Assembly: GCA_028748945.1 (NCBI GenBank) | Contig: JAQTOL010000016.1 | Location: 1 to 16,988 of the forward strand | Direction of reading: 5' to 3' | DNA: 16,988 nucleotides | Source: Paludibacter sp. | GTDB lineage: Bacteria > Bacteroidota > Bacteroidia > Bacteroidales > Paludibacteraceae | Shown: piece by piece, positions 1 through 7,481 of the stretch | Layout of the letters: each line of letters opens with the position of its first letter | Numbering within the stretch: the stretch's first letter is position 1 | Notes under the pieces: generated by a model | Databases searched by the model: none | Seen by the model: the letters and a program-made list of their open reading frames with translations, nothing else | What the model was told of the DNA's origin: nothing | Translations under genes and position numbers: made by a program

Positions 1-511
1 CATGGTTAAACACTTCCATATCTACTAAAATTGTGCTTGCTGGGAAGTTTGCAATTTCCGTTGTTCCAGCTTGTGTGAAGTCACTTTTATATATTTTGTT
101 GTTTACAAGGAAATAACATAAATCACCATCCACAACCCACTTACTTATTTGTGTTCCAACTATTGTAAAAAGTGTGTCAAAAGAGGCTCCATTGTAAGCC
201 CAGTATTTATATTTTTGGGTATATCCATCCAATGTGTATTGACCGATAATGGATTTCCCGTTTGAGAATATTGCATTTGCCTTTGCGTTAATACTAGAGC
301 CCCATGGTTTATCGAACAATTTTATAACAGTATTATTAACTGCATCAATCTTATCTACACTACTCTGACGAACAACATAAAGAAAATTATCATCATGTTC
401 AAAATGATCCATCGGGTTATCGGATGTAGGGGTTTCATATATGCTTATTGGCAATTGAGCATAAGTATTTAACGAAATTAAAGCTGCTATAAAAATTAAA
501 ATTGCTTTCAT
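1..511 (-). CDS. Secreted protein, N-terminal part, cut by window edge (possible ELWxxDGT-type repeat protein)
   Basis: An open reading frame runs without a stop from an ATG at 511 to the left edge, giving 170 complete codons. It begins with a clear signal peptide (MKAILIFIAALISLNTYAQ), so the product is exported to the periplasm or beyond. The visible part is rich in short beta-strand-like segments with W, Y, G and D. One segment (KIYKSDFTQAGTTEI, residues about 140-155) resembles the ELWxxDGT / 'TDGTxxGT' propeller-like repeats of T9SS-exported Bacteroidota proteins; that family link is only a suggestion. The C-terminus, where a sorting domain would be, lies outside the window. I chose this start because the signal peptide follows it directly. 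It is transcribed in the same direction as the kinase and regulator genes but separated from them by about 500 bp. Confidence 0.8.
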   Translation of the reverse strand, partial: MKAILIFIAALISLNTYAQLPISIYETPTSDNPMDHFEHDDNFLYVVRQSSVDKIDAVNNTVIKLFDKPWGSSINAKANAIFSNGKSIIGQYTLDGYTQKYKYWAYNGASFDTLFTIVGTQISKWVVDGDLCYFLVNNKIYKSDFTQAGTTEIANFPASTILVDMEVFNH

Positions 512-628
512 ATATTTATGAGTTTAAAAATTTGAATAAAACAAATATTGTTTTTGTTATTGTGTTGTATGCAAACTTGTTCTGGAAAATACAAACTCAC
601 TACTACATTATTAATCCCTGTAATTAAC

Positions 629-827
629 TTACTGTTTGTTGTATTGCTTTTTGTGTATAACTTCCAATACAAAGTTGGCCATTGGTGCATTATATCCCCC
701 ACGATTTAACTGTATTATTACATAATGAATATGAGGAGTATTGCGATAAAGCACTATTCTGTGAATTAGAATGCAGATTCAACGCGATATACATCGAAAT
801 AAATAAAACTTTTTTCATACCTTTCAT
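629..827 (-). pseudogene. Small secreted-peptide gene with a frameshift (about 65 codons if repaired)
   Basis: From the ATG at 827 (a second in-frame ATG lies at 818) the minus strand encodes a signal-peptide-like start, MKKVLFISMYIALNLHSNSQ, and then stops at 690 after 45 codons. The stop comes right after a run of five G on the coding strand (five C at about 696-701 on the plus strand). Removing one G lets the frame continue as WGYNAPMANFVLEVIHKK and end at a TAA at 629-631, giving 65 residues. The continuation looks protein-like, unlike the N/I-rich alternative frame. It could be a recent pseudogene, a sequencing error in a homopolymer, or chance. I recognise no family. The gene points the same way as the partial gene at 1-511. 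Confidence 0.4.
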
Positions 828-942
828 CAATTAAATTGTTTAAACTTTATTTTTTGATATTCTTATTTTTAAGTCAATAGGAACTTATAACAGATTACTA
901 ATTTATAATCGTTACAAAAATAGAGCATTGATGAAATGTAGA

Positions 943-964
943 AAATACGAAGAAATACGTATTT
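943..964. repeat. Inverted repeat AAATACG-N8-CGTATTT, copy A, downstream of the regulator
   Basis: Read on the minus strand, arms AAATACG and CGTATTT flank an 8-base spacer (TATTTCTT). The same two arms with another 8-base spacer occur at 1754-1775, on the other side of the regulator gene. The element directly abuts the TAA that ends the duplicated 3' segment. It could be a weak hairpin at the transcript end or a binding site for a dimeric protein. The arms are mostly A and T, which argues against a strong terminator. Confidence 0.55.
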
Positions 965-1054
965 TTAAATCAGCTTGTTGGATTTAGCCTTTTGGATAGC
1001 TTAACGCTTTTAGATCAACTTGTTGGATTTAGCTTTTTGGATAGCTTCAAGCTT
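965..1054 (-). repeat. 45-bp tandem duplication at the 3' end of the response regulator gene
   Basis: Segments 965-1009 and 1010-1054 are adjacent copies matching at 40 of 45 positions. The 1010-1054 copy is the last 14 codons plus the stop of the regulator gene; the other lies just past the stop and is untranslated. The period is exactly 15 codons, so the second copy stays in frame and also ends in TAA. Three of the five differences would be synonymous in that frame (AAA/AAG, TTG/CTG, ATC/ATT). The other two give L to R and E to stop at the copy's second and third codons. Confidence 0.9.
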
Positions 1055-1657
1055 GTTGCATACCTGTAGTTTGGTATAAATATTTTCGATGTGTTTACGA
1101 ACAGTTCCTGACGATATATTCAAATTATTTGCAATTAGTTCGTATTTTATGCCGGTACTTAATTGCAATAATACTTCTGATTCACGAGTAGTTAGGCTGA
1201 TATCAGCATCCTTTTTAAAATTTTCAATATCAAATGGTTCCCGAAACATACGTAGAGTTTTCTGTGCGATAGAAGGAGTCATAGATGCACCCCCATTGTA
1301 TGTCTCAACAATACTTCTATAAATATCATCCGGTGAAATTTCTTTGAGTAAATAGCCATCAGCACCTGCTTTTATGGCGTTAAAAATATTTTCATCATTC
1401 TCAAATACTGTAAGCATGATGATTTTTATATGGGGAAATTTACTTTTAATAATAGCAGTTGCTTCTATGCCATCCATTTCGGGCATTTCTATGTCCATCA
1501 AAATCAGATCAATATTGCTTTTCAATTGAAGTTTTTCAATGGCTTCTTTCCCATTATTTGTTGTAAATTTTATCTCAAAATCTTTGAAGAATGAGAGCTT
1601 TTCTTTAGTAGAATTTACAAGAAAGGTATTATCATCAACTATGGCTATTTTTATCAT
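1010..1657 (-). CDS. NarL/LuxR-family response regulator
   Basis: This is a DNA-binding response regulator of about 215 residues, the usual length for the NarL/FixJ group. The receiver domain (about residues 1-120) has the acidic pair D8-D9, the phospho-acceptor D55 in LILMDIEMPEMDG, T83 and K105. A LuxR-type helix-turn-helix follows at about 150-210 (LTTRESEVLLQL... TVRKHIENIYTKL). The ATG at 1657 is preferred over a TTG two codons upstream because the receiver begins immediately (MIKIAIVDD). It lies 126 bp downstream of a histidine kinase on the same strand, so the two most likely form a phosphorelay in which the kinase phosphorylates D55 and the regulator then binds DNA. The 3' end is duplicated in tandem past the stop, and inverted repeats with identical arms flank the gene. 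Target genes cannot be read from the sequence. Confidence 0.95.
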   Translation of the reverse strand: MIKIAIVDDNTFLVNSTKEKLSFFKDFEIKFTTNNGKEAIEKLQLKSNIDLILMDIEMPEMDGIEATAIIKSKFPHIKIIMLTVFENDENIFNAIKAGADGYLLKEISPDDIYRSIVETYNGGASMTPSIAQKTLRMFREPFDIENFKKDADISLTTRESEVLLQLSTGIKYELIANNLNISSGTVRKHIENIYTKLQVCNKLEAIQKAKSNKLI

Positions 1658-1753
1658 TTTCAACAGTATATAAATACATTTTTTTTACTCAGAACATCAA
1701 ATAATTGAATATGATCTGTTGATTACAAAATTAGCACATAAACAAAACCAAAT

Positions 1754-1775
1754 AAATACGATGAATGCCGTATTT
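1754..1775. repeat. Inverted repeat AAATACG-N8-CGTATTT, copy B, between kinase and regulator
   Basis: On the minus strand, arms AAATACG and CGTATTT flank the spacer GCATTCAT. The element lies 8 bp after the kinase stop and about 97 bp upstream of the regulator start. It has the same arms and spacer length as the copy at 943-964. Its position could suit an operator for regulator autoregulation or a weak processing or termination hairpin in the operon; the sequence alone does not decide. Confidence 0.55.
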
Positions 1776-1783
1776 GTATGGAA

Positions 1784-3709
1784 TTAATCAGTTATTGTCA
1801 GAATAATGGTTGTTCCTGAATTTAAACTATTCAATTCAAATGAACAACAGCTATCTGACATGCGCTTTTTCATGTTTGAAAGACCATTTCCCTTTTCAAT
1901 GGCTGATTCATCAAAACCGATACCATTATCCTTAATTATAATTTGAGTCGAACTGTTCTTTTGAATAACATCTATAGATATTTGAATGGCGTTGGAATAC
2001 TTCAGACTGTTATTGATGGCTTCCTGAATGGTTCTGTAAATATTCATTCCTTTTATAGAGTTAAATATCATGTTTTTAGACTCATCATTGACATTAAACG
2101 AAAACTGAATATCAGAACGTGCATCTTTGGCTTTATCGATAAAATTGAGAATTCTTAGTTTTAAATCTTCAAAGCTTATTTCATTGGTATTCATTGCCCA
2201 AATTGTATCACGTAGCTCTACAATTGTTGATTTAGCGAAGGAGCTAATATTCTCAAGTTTAGATTCTAATAGGCTGTTTTTTAATTTAAAAGCGTATTTT
2301 ATATTTTCAACGGAGGAAATAATAAAGGTTAGTTGTGATCCAATGTTGTCATGCAAATCGCGGGAAATACTTAATCGTTGATCTTGTAACTTGTTTTGTG
2401 TTTCTATTTCGGCAATGGCGGTTTTCAATTCAAATTCATGTGATTCTTGTTTGCGTTTGAATCTTTGTTGTCGGTATATTAAAAAACCAATTAAGGCAAT
2501 AAAAAAAGCGAGAAAAGAGATCCGGATTAGCATTTGATTCTTTTGTTTGACCTCTATTTCTTTCTCAAACAATTGTTTTTCTTTCTTAAAGCTTTGGTAT
2601 TTGGTTTCTAATTCAGCTGTTTGTTTTAAAACCAAACTTTCAAGTAGCTCCCCATTTAGCAGCAATAATTTATTGGTATAATAACGTACACTATCCGGTT
2701 TGTTTAAATAGGCGTAAGTTTCAATTAATGACTTATAGTTCTTTTGTAATTTTTCATTGCGCTTTGTTTTACTAAAAACTTTCTCAACAGCTAACAATAA
2801 ATCCTTTGCCTGATTATATCGGTTGGACTCCATGAATTCGTTTGCAAGATTCAAATCAAAATTAGCTTTATCTAAATCGGAATTTAATTCTTCTCTTATT
2901 TTTTTTGATTTGCCAAAAAGAACAATTGCGTCTTTTGACTCTTTTTGTTCAGATTTTATAGAAGCTATATTATTATAACCACTTGAAATCCCCTTTTTAT
3001 TCCCTACAGAAGTACAGGCTTTAATGCTTTTAGTATACATTTTCAATGCATTAGCGGTATCGTTCATCTGTAAATAAACATTCCCTAAATTCAAACAAGA
3101 GACACATAGTTCGTCGGTAGAATTATTTTCTTCCTGGTATTCAACAACATCTTTTATATATGTGAAAGCTTTTTGATAGTTTTTTATTTTTAAAAGGATG
3201 AGCCCAATATTCCCTTTAATTATATGACTTGTTTTTTCATCGTTGACACTTTCAAAAAAACTCAAAGCATCGAGAAAGGAAGCCATTGCAAGTTTGTATT
3301 GCTGATTCTTCTCATATATATTGGCCAAATTGTTGTTTATTTTTGCCAATCCTTTCAAATCCTTTCTTATCTTTCTTATTTTATAGGCTTTAAGATAATT
3401 GATTCTTGAATTTGAGAAATCTCCTTTTCTAAAATATACTGCTGCAATGTCGCTGTAAACTTGAGCTATAAGAGTGGAATCACCAAGTTTTGTGGATGCT
3501 TGAATAGCCATTTGTCCATAATTCAATGCTGAATCAGTAGAAACAGTAGAGTAATACCATGTTAAATCAGAGTAGATTGAAGCCCTTTTGGTTTCTTCAG
3601 AGTTACTCTTCAACTCATTTTTTAGTTTAGTAATTATTGTAGCAACTTCTTGCGCCTGAAAAAAAACAGCAATCGAAATCAGTACTAATAATAAGCTGTA
3701 TTTTTTCAT
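1784..3709 (-). CDS. TPR-containing membrane sensor histidine kinase (HisKA_3 / NarX-LytS-like)
   Basis: This 641-residue sensor kinase begins with a signal peptide (MKKYSLLLVLISIAVFFQAQ). Residues about 30-350 are alpha-helical tetratricopeptide-type repeats, predicted periplasmic. A coiled-coil-like KE-rich stretch precedes one membrane helix (about 395-416, ISFLAFFIALIGFLIY). The cytoplasmic part has a second helical linker, then a HisKA_3 dimerisation domain with phospho-acceptor H453 in SRDLHDNIGSQL, and an HATPase_c domain with the N box (N566-N567 in AINNSLKYSN), the G1 box DNGIGFD (from D594) and a GNGLSNMKKRM loop. All catalytic motifs look intact. The ATG at 3709 is preferred over a TTG two codons earlier because it starts the signal peptide. 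The NarL-type regulator directly downstream is its likely partner, and HisKA_3 kinases are known to pair with that class. The TPR sensor probably detects a protein or peptide, but the signal is unknown. Confidence 0.95.
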   Translation of the reverse strand: MKKYSLLLVLISIAVFFQAQEVATIITKLKNELKSNSEETKRASIYSDLTWYYSTVSTDSALNYGQMAIQASTKLGDSTLIAQVYSDIAAVYFRKGDFSNSRINYLKAYKIRKIRKDLKGLAKINNNLANIYEKNQQYKLAMASFLDALSFFESVNDEKTSHIIKGNIGLILLKIKNYQKAFTYIKDVVEYQEENNSTDELCVSCLNLGNVYLQMNDTANALKMYTKSIKACTSVGNKKGISSGYNNIASIKSEQKESKDAIVLFGKSKKIREELNSDLDKANFDLNLANEFMESNRYNQAKDLLLAVEKVFSKTKRNEKLQKNYKSLIETYAYLNKPDSVRYYTNKLLLLNGELLESLVLKQTAELETKYQSFKKEKQLFEKEIEVKQKNQMLIRISFLAFFIALIGFLIYRQQRFKRKQESHEFELKTAIAEIETQNKLQDQRLSISRDLHDNIGSQLTFIISSVENIKYAFKLKNSLLESKLENISSFAKSTIVELRDTIWAMNTNEISFEDLKLRILNFIDKAKDARSDIQFSFNVNDESKNMIFNSIKGMNIYRTIQEAINNSLKYSNAIQISIDVIQKNSSTQIIIKDNGIGFDESAIEKGNGLSNMKKRMSDSCCSFELNSLNSGTTIILTITD

Positions 3710-3793
3710 TGACAAATTTTACAATTGGGATAGTCTATTTTTATAACGCAATTTCATTTAATAAAGTTTAAATTTGCAATTTGGGATTTGTAT

Positions 3794-3825
3794 AAAAAAA
3801 GGGAAGTCGTAAGATTTCCCTTTTT
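3794..3825 (-). terminator. Intrinsic terminator of the transaldolase gene
   Basis: A perfect 10-bp stem (3796-3805 paired with 3816-3825, AAAAAGGGAA / TTCCCTTTTT) with a 10-base loop lies about 20 bp after the transaldolase stop. Read on the minus strand, the stem ends in a run of seven T, as expected for a Rho-independent terminator. It isolates transaldolase from the kinase gene that follows on the same strand. Confidence 0.8.
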
Positions 3826-3845
3826 ATTCAATAATCAATACTATA

Positions 3846-4802
3846 TCAAAGCAAAGAAGCCAGATGTTTTTCCAGTTTTACCAGATCTTTGGTAAAATTA
3901 CGAATTCCTTCGGCCAGTTTCTCTGTGGCCATAGCATCTTCGTTCATCATCCAGCGGAAGGTTTTTTCATCCATTTCTACCTTACTGATCTCCATAACTT
4001 TTGCCTTTTTCGCATCCAGTTTCAGATCCAGTTTGCCTTCGGTATTTTCCAGTTCTTTCAGGAGCGAAGGTGAAATGGTAAGGGCATCGCAACCCACCAA
4101 TTCAATAATTTCTCCGATATTCCGGAAGCTGGCTCCCATCACGATGGTGTTGTAGCCGTATTTTTTATAGTAATTGAAAATGTCTGTCACCGACAATACA
4201 CCCGGATCTTCGGGAGCTGCTATTTCGGTTACGCCACGATCTTTTTTGTACCAGTCCAGAATCCGGCCGACGAAAGGTGAAATCAATGTAACATTTGCCT
4301 GAGCACATCGTACTGCCTGTGCAAAAGAGAAAAGCAAGGTTAAGTTACAATGGATACCTTCTTTTTCGAGCATTTCTGCAGCCAGAATACCTTCCCAGGT
4401 GGAAGCCGTTTTAATCAGAATCCGCTCACGCGAAATGCCGTTTGCTTCGTAAAGGGCAATTAATTCATGCGCTTTGGCAATGGTTCCTTCCGTGTCAAAT
4501 GACAAGCGTGCATCTACTTCGGTAGAAACGCGGCCAGGAACAATTTCCAGAATTTTTAATCCGAAATTTACCGCCAATTTATCCATTGCCAACTTCAGTT
4601 GAACCTTTTTATCACTCGATTTTCCTTTGGCATAGAGCAAAGCATCATCGATCAGCGAACTGTATTTGGCATCCATTGCTGCGGCGTAAATCAACGATGG
4701 ATTTGTTGTGGCATCAGCCGGTTTATAAGCTGCAATAGACGCAAAATCACCCGTATCGGCTACAACTTTGGTGTACGTTTTTAATTGATCCAGTAAATTC
4801 AT
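3846..4802 (-). CDS. tal: Transaldolase
   Basis: Transaldolase of the TalB type, 318 residues (E. coli TalB has 317). It transfers a dihydroxyacetone unit between sedoheptulose-7-phosphate and glyceraldehyde-3-phosphate to give erythrose-4-phosphate and fructose-6-phosphate in the non-oxidative pentose phosphate pathway, in the cytoplasm. Visible hallmarks are the N-terminal VVADTGDF with D16, the ATTNPSLI signature (31-38), E95 in [11 protein letters not shown], and the Schiff-base lysine K131 in [12 protein letters not shown]. The ATG at 4802 matches the family N-terminus. The gene is less AT-rich than the two-component genes beside it, as is common for a well-expressed housekeeping gene. 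It has its own terminator and a promoter candidate, so it is probably monocistronic. Confidence 0.98.
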   Translation of the reverse strand: MNLLDQLKTYTKVVADTGDFASIAAYKPADATTNPSLIYAAAMDAKYSSLIDDALLYAKGKSSDKKVQLKLAMDKLAVNFGLKILEIVPGRVSTEVDARLSFDTEGTIAKAHELIALYEANGISRERILIKTASTWEGILAAEMLEKEGIHCNLTLLFSFAQAVRCAQANVTLISPFVGRILDWYKKDRGVTEIAAPEDPGVLSVTDIFNYYKKYGYNTIVMGASFRNIGEIIELVGCDALTISPSLLKELENTEGKLDLKLDAKKAKVMEISKVEMDEKTFRWMMNEDAMATEKLAEGIRNFTKDLVKLEKHLASLL

Positions 4803-4889
4803 ATGGTTGTTTTTTAAGTTTGTCAGATCTTTGTCATACTAACAGATTGAGAGATTAATTTGTTTGAATTCTGAAATATTATTCAATCT

Positions 4890-4921
4890 CAAATTTATCC
4901 CATCGGCTTTTATTTTGTCAA
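4890..4921 (-). promoter_or_regulatory. Candidate promoter of transaldolase (Bacteroidota type)
   Basis: On the minus strand TAAATTTG (4897-4890) fits the Bacteroidota -7 consensus TAnnTTTG. A TTG within GTTGAC lies 21 bases upstream of it (4921-4919), close to the -33 position. The predicted start would leave a leader of roughly 80 bases before the transaldolase ATG. Confidence 0.5.
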
Positions 4922-4959
4922 CATTTATGTATCTTAACATCGGGAGCATTATTTTACTA

Positions 4960-4967
4960 TATTTTTG
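4960..4967 (+). promoter_or_regulatory. Candidate -7 element for the secreted propeller-like gene
   Basis: TATTTTTG on the plus strand matches TAnnTTTG and lies 42 bp upstream of the ATG at 5010, giving a leader of about 35 bases. I see no good -33 TTTG at the expected distance, so this call is weak. Confidence 0.35.
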
Positions 4968-5009
4968 CTTCTAATTAATCACATAATTTTATCATTAAAT
5001 AAAAACAAA

Positions 5010-6230
5010 ATGAAAACGAAACTATCAAAATGCTTAACGTTAGTTGCAATTTTAGTTATTGCAATTTCGGCAAATTCCCAGAGCTTAACTATCGGTAATT
5101 TCACTTCAATGAAGGTCGATAAAGGTATTATTTATGTTGCCGGTCAAAATGGAATTGCAGCTCTAAAACCTGACATGACAGTGCTTTGGGTAAAACAGCT
5201 TCCCGAAACCACTGTACGATTAATTGAGATAAAAGATGGGTTAATTGCTTACAGTAATTATATCTATCAGGGCCGGGAAGGGAAACTTTTCAGCAGTTTC
5301 AGTTCTTTGTGGGACAAAATTTTTATCACAGATGACGTGTTAGGAATACTTGATTTAAATGGTAATGAAAAATGGTCGACTAAAATTAATGGTAATACTA
5401 AAATATCATACCCGGCAGTGGATAAAGATATTGTTTCAATTATGAGTAACGATTCCTTGTACATTTTCAATTTAGCTAACGGGGCCCTTAAATCAAAAAC
5501 TTTCGTGGGTGAAAAGATAAAAATTGGAAAAAATATTTTTGATCACTTTACGCCAAATCAACCTTTGATAGCCAACAATGCAATTTACGCTGCCACATCA
5601 GCAAGACTCTATTTGATAGATTTGGATGGAAAAATCTTAAATCAAAAAGTAATGTATGGTGTATTCTCCGCTTTACAAGTAATGAATATCGCACCGATAT
5701 TTTTTCAAAATCAAATATTTCTGGCAAATTGTCCTACAGGTCCAAAAGGTCAAAAGGATGGTGTTGCCCGATTGTTTTGTATAAAAGAAAATCTTGATAA
5801 AGATTGGGATGAATTTGTTGATGCCAATGGAAACGCGGGCAGCGGTGCCAGTTCGTTGACACATAATAGCAGTACATTATTTGTTGCCACCAACTTTGAT
5901 GTAATGGCTTTTACACCTAAAGGGAAAAAAGTATGGGAAAACAAAAAGGATATTGGACTTCCATTACTTCGTGGTGTACGATATAGCGGATTTATAAGTG
6001 TTAAAAAATCAAACGGGAATTTTCTATGCGCCGATGAAAATGCAGTTTATATTGCCGGAGGAAAAAGAGTAAAAAAAGATTTCGTTCAGAACATAACTGT
6101 TTTGGATGTCGCAAAAGGAAAACTTATAAAAATGATAGATGTGGATGCAGTTATTGTTGATATGGCAATGCTGGATAATGCTTTGGTATTAATAAACGAA
6201 GCAAATAAAGTAGTAGTCATAAATAAATAG
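5010..6230 (+). CDS. Secreted beta-propeller-like protein (PQQ-type repeats)
   Basis: A 406-residue protein with a signal peptide (MKTKLSKCLTLVAILVIAIS, then ANSQ). The rest is a series of weak beta-propeller blades of the PQQ-like kind. Examples are GIIYVAGQNGIAALKPDMTVLWV near residue 35, LGILDLNGNEKWSTKI near 115, NNAIYAATSARLYLIDLDGKIL near 190 and LFVATNFDVMAFTPKGKKVWE near 290. Each pairs a hydrophobic strand with a 'D/P-x-G-x-x-x-W' turn. It ends in a plain strand (NKVVVINK) with no YPNP sorting domain, so it is probably periplasmic or carried by a partner rather than a T9SS substrate. The ATG at 5010 is chosen over one 45 bp upstream because the signal peptide starts there. I see no catalytic motif; a binding or scaffold role is plausible but unproven. 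Confidence 0.75.
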   Translation: MKTKLSKCLTLVAILVIAISANSQSLTIGNFTSMKVDKGIIYVAGQNGIAALKPDMTVLWVKQLPETTVRLIEIKDGLIAYSNYIYQGREGKLFSSFSSLWDKIFITDDVLGILDLNGNEKWSTKINGNTKISYPAVDKDIVSIMSNDSLYIFNLANGALKSKTFVGEKIKIGKNIFDHFTPNQPLIANNAIYAATSARLYLIDLDGKILNQKVMYGVFSALQVMNIAPIFFQNQIFLANCPTGPKGQKDGVARLFCIKENLDKDWDEFVDANGNAGSGASSLTHNSSTLFVATNFDVMAFTPKGKKVWENKKDIGLPLLRGVRYSGFISVKKSNGNFLCADENAVYIAGGKRVKKDFVQNITVLDVAKGKLIKMIDVDAVIVDMAMLDNALVLINEANKVVVINK

Positions 6231-6259
6231 ATCGTTGGCAAATACAACCGTGTTTAAAG

Positions 6260-6316
6260 AAATCCGAAAGCAGACATTATAAAATGAACTGTTTAATAGT
6301 ATTTGCTTTCGGGTTT
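6260..6316. terminator. Terminator-like hairpin after the propeller-like gene
   Basis: Arms 6260-6274 and 6302-6316 can pair over 15 bp with two G-T pairs, around the core CCGAAAGCA / TGCTTTCGG. The loop is 27 bases and only a short T-run follows, so it is not a classic intrinsic terminator. It begins 30 bp after the stop at 6230 and may stabilise the transcript end before the next gene. Confidence 0.35.
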
Positions 6317-6420
6317 AATACTTTCATAAAAACAATTGCTGATATTTTTTAAGCTATTCTGAGAATTATAAACCGGTTATTCAGGCTTTTATCAGGTTTG
6401 ACGACTGAAAAACAAGTATT

Positions 6421-7464
6421 ATGAAAAAAACAATCTTACTATTACTGTGTCTGAGTTACATTCTTCAGGGGAAAGCTGAATTATCCAAAACAGTGAATGT
6501 CACCACTCCCGGATCTATATTAACTGCTGTGGGTAATGATTATGTAAATGTTACCAACCTGACATTGACAGGAACTATTGATGCCAGGGATTTTAAACAG
6601 ATCAGTTACTATATGTCAAACTTATTGGTGTTGGATTTAAGTGCGGTTAATATTGTTGCTTATACAGGCACAGCAGGGCCAATGCCAGGCAGTAACGTTT
6701 ATCCAATCAATACTATTCCCAAAATTGCATTATCGCCTGTTGCACCAAATAATTACACTGCTAAATTGACATCAATAACACTTCCAACAAATATTACCTG
6801 TATTGACAATCAGGCATTTTATGGTTGTTCGGGTTTAGCAACAGTTGTTATACCCTCAACAACCATAACAACTATGGTGAGTGGAGCTTTTTATGGTTGT
6901 TCAAATTTAACTTCGATAAATATTCCATCTTCGGTTACTTCTTTAGGAGCTTCTTTATTTTTCGGTTGCTCAAAATTGACAACAATAAATATTCCCTCTT
7001 CGGTTACTTCGATCGGAAATGCTGTTTTAAGTGGATGTACAGGTTTAACAACCATTTATGCTAATAGTTCCACCCCGGTTGATTTAAGTTCTTCAACTTA
7101 TGCCTTTAGTAATGTAAATAAAACAACCTGTACGCTTCATGTTCCTGTAGGCACGAAAGTGGCATACCAGGCGGCTGTAGTATGGCAAGATTTTTTTAAT
7201 ATAGTAGAAGGGATAACTGAGATTCTCACTCTAAAATCCGAATCGATAGAATTTTATCCAAATCCGGTTTTAAACGGATTTAGAATTAAAGGATTTGAGG
7301 GTAAAGCCCGTATAGATATTACAGATTTGAACGGAAAGGTATTGTTGACAAAACAAGTTGCAAACAATGATTTTATTTCTGTCAACTCACTTCCCGGTAA
7401 TTTGTATTTTGTAAAAATAATCACCGGTAACGAAACGATTGTAAAAAAATTGATAAAGGAATAA
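6421..7464 (+). CDS. BspA-type leucine-rich-repeat surface protein with T9SS sorting domain
   Basis: A 347-residue exported protein. The signal peptide (MKKTILLLLCLSYILQGKAE) is followed by a region of about 90 residues without a clear family. About four LRR_5 (BspA-type) repeats lie at about 115-225, with the pattern GCSxLTxIxIPSSVTSIG and a 23-residue unit; two of them are also near-identical at DNA level, 69 bp apart (6895 and 6964). The C-terminal 70 residues form a T9SS type-A sorting domain (FYPNPVLNGFRIKGF... LYFVKI... KKLIKE), so the product is expected to cross the outer membrane and be surface-attached or released. BspA-like repeats often bind host or matrix proteins, but no ligand can be named here. 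Its last stop is only 17 bp from the convergent AraC-type gene. Its signal peptide and sorting domain closely match those of the gene at 10082-11299. Confidence 0.88.
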   Translation: MKKTILLLLCLSYILQGKAELSKTVNVTTPGSILTAVGNDYVNVTNLTLTGTIDARDFKQISYYMSNLLVLDLSAVNIVAYTGTAGPMPGSNVYPINTIPKIALSPVAPNNYTAKLTSITLPTNITCIDNQAFYGCSGLATVVIPSTTITTMVSGAFYGCSNLTSINIPSSVTSLGASLFFGCSKLTTINIPSSVTSIGNAVLSGCTGLTTIYANSSTPVDLSSSTYAFSNVNKTTCTLHVPVGTKVAYQAAVVWQDFFNIVEGITEILTLKSESIEFYPNPVLNGFRIKGFEGKARIDITDLNGKVLLTKQVANNDFISVNSLPGNLYFVKIITGNETIVKKLIKE

Positions 7465-7481
7465 TGGAAAAGAAATAATCA

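Larger units (their letters stand above)
512..964. other. AT-rich intergenic stretch between the partial secreted gene and the response regulator
   Basis: This 453-bp stretch holds no intact gene of convincing length. Its contents are a broken small secreted-peptide gene at 629-827 and an inverted repeat at 943-964. A TATTTTTG motif on the minus strand (915-922) matches the Bacteroidota -7 consensus TAnnTTTG and could serve the small gene, but I find no matching -33 element. A 64-codon frame at 508-702 (minus) starts at GTG, is rich in N and I, and looks like chance. Confidence 0.6.

Noticed and set aside
508..702. 64-codon frame on the minus strand from a GTG
   Set aside because: It is N/I-rich with no signal peptide or motif, and it overlaps the tail of the better-looking repaired small gene in another frame.
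1658..1783. TAATTTTG (minus, 1733-1726) as a separate promoter for the regulator
   Set aside because: No -33 TTTG at a suitable distance; the nearest candidates are 9 and 15 bases away, so I do not call it.
3846..4155. Two plus-strand frames opposite the transaldolase C-terminus
   Set aside because: Antisense shadows of a conserved enzyme gene, rich in F and S, without a plausible start context.
6821..7080. DNA-level repeats as a possible recombination or phase-variation array
   Set aside because: The 69-bp periodicity follows the 23-residue LRR units and is explained by the protein repeats.
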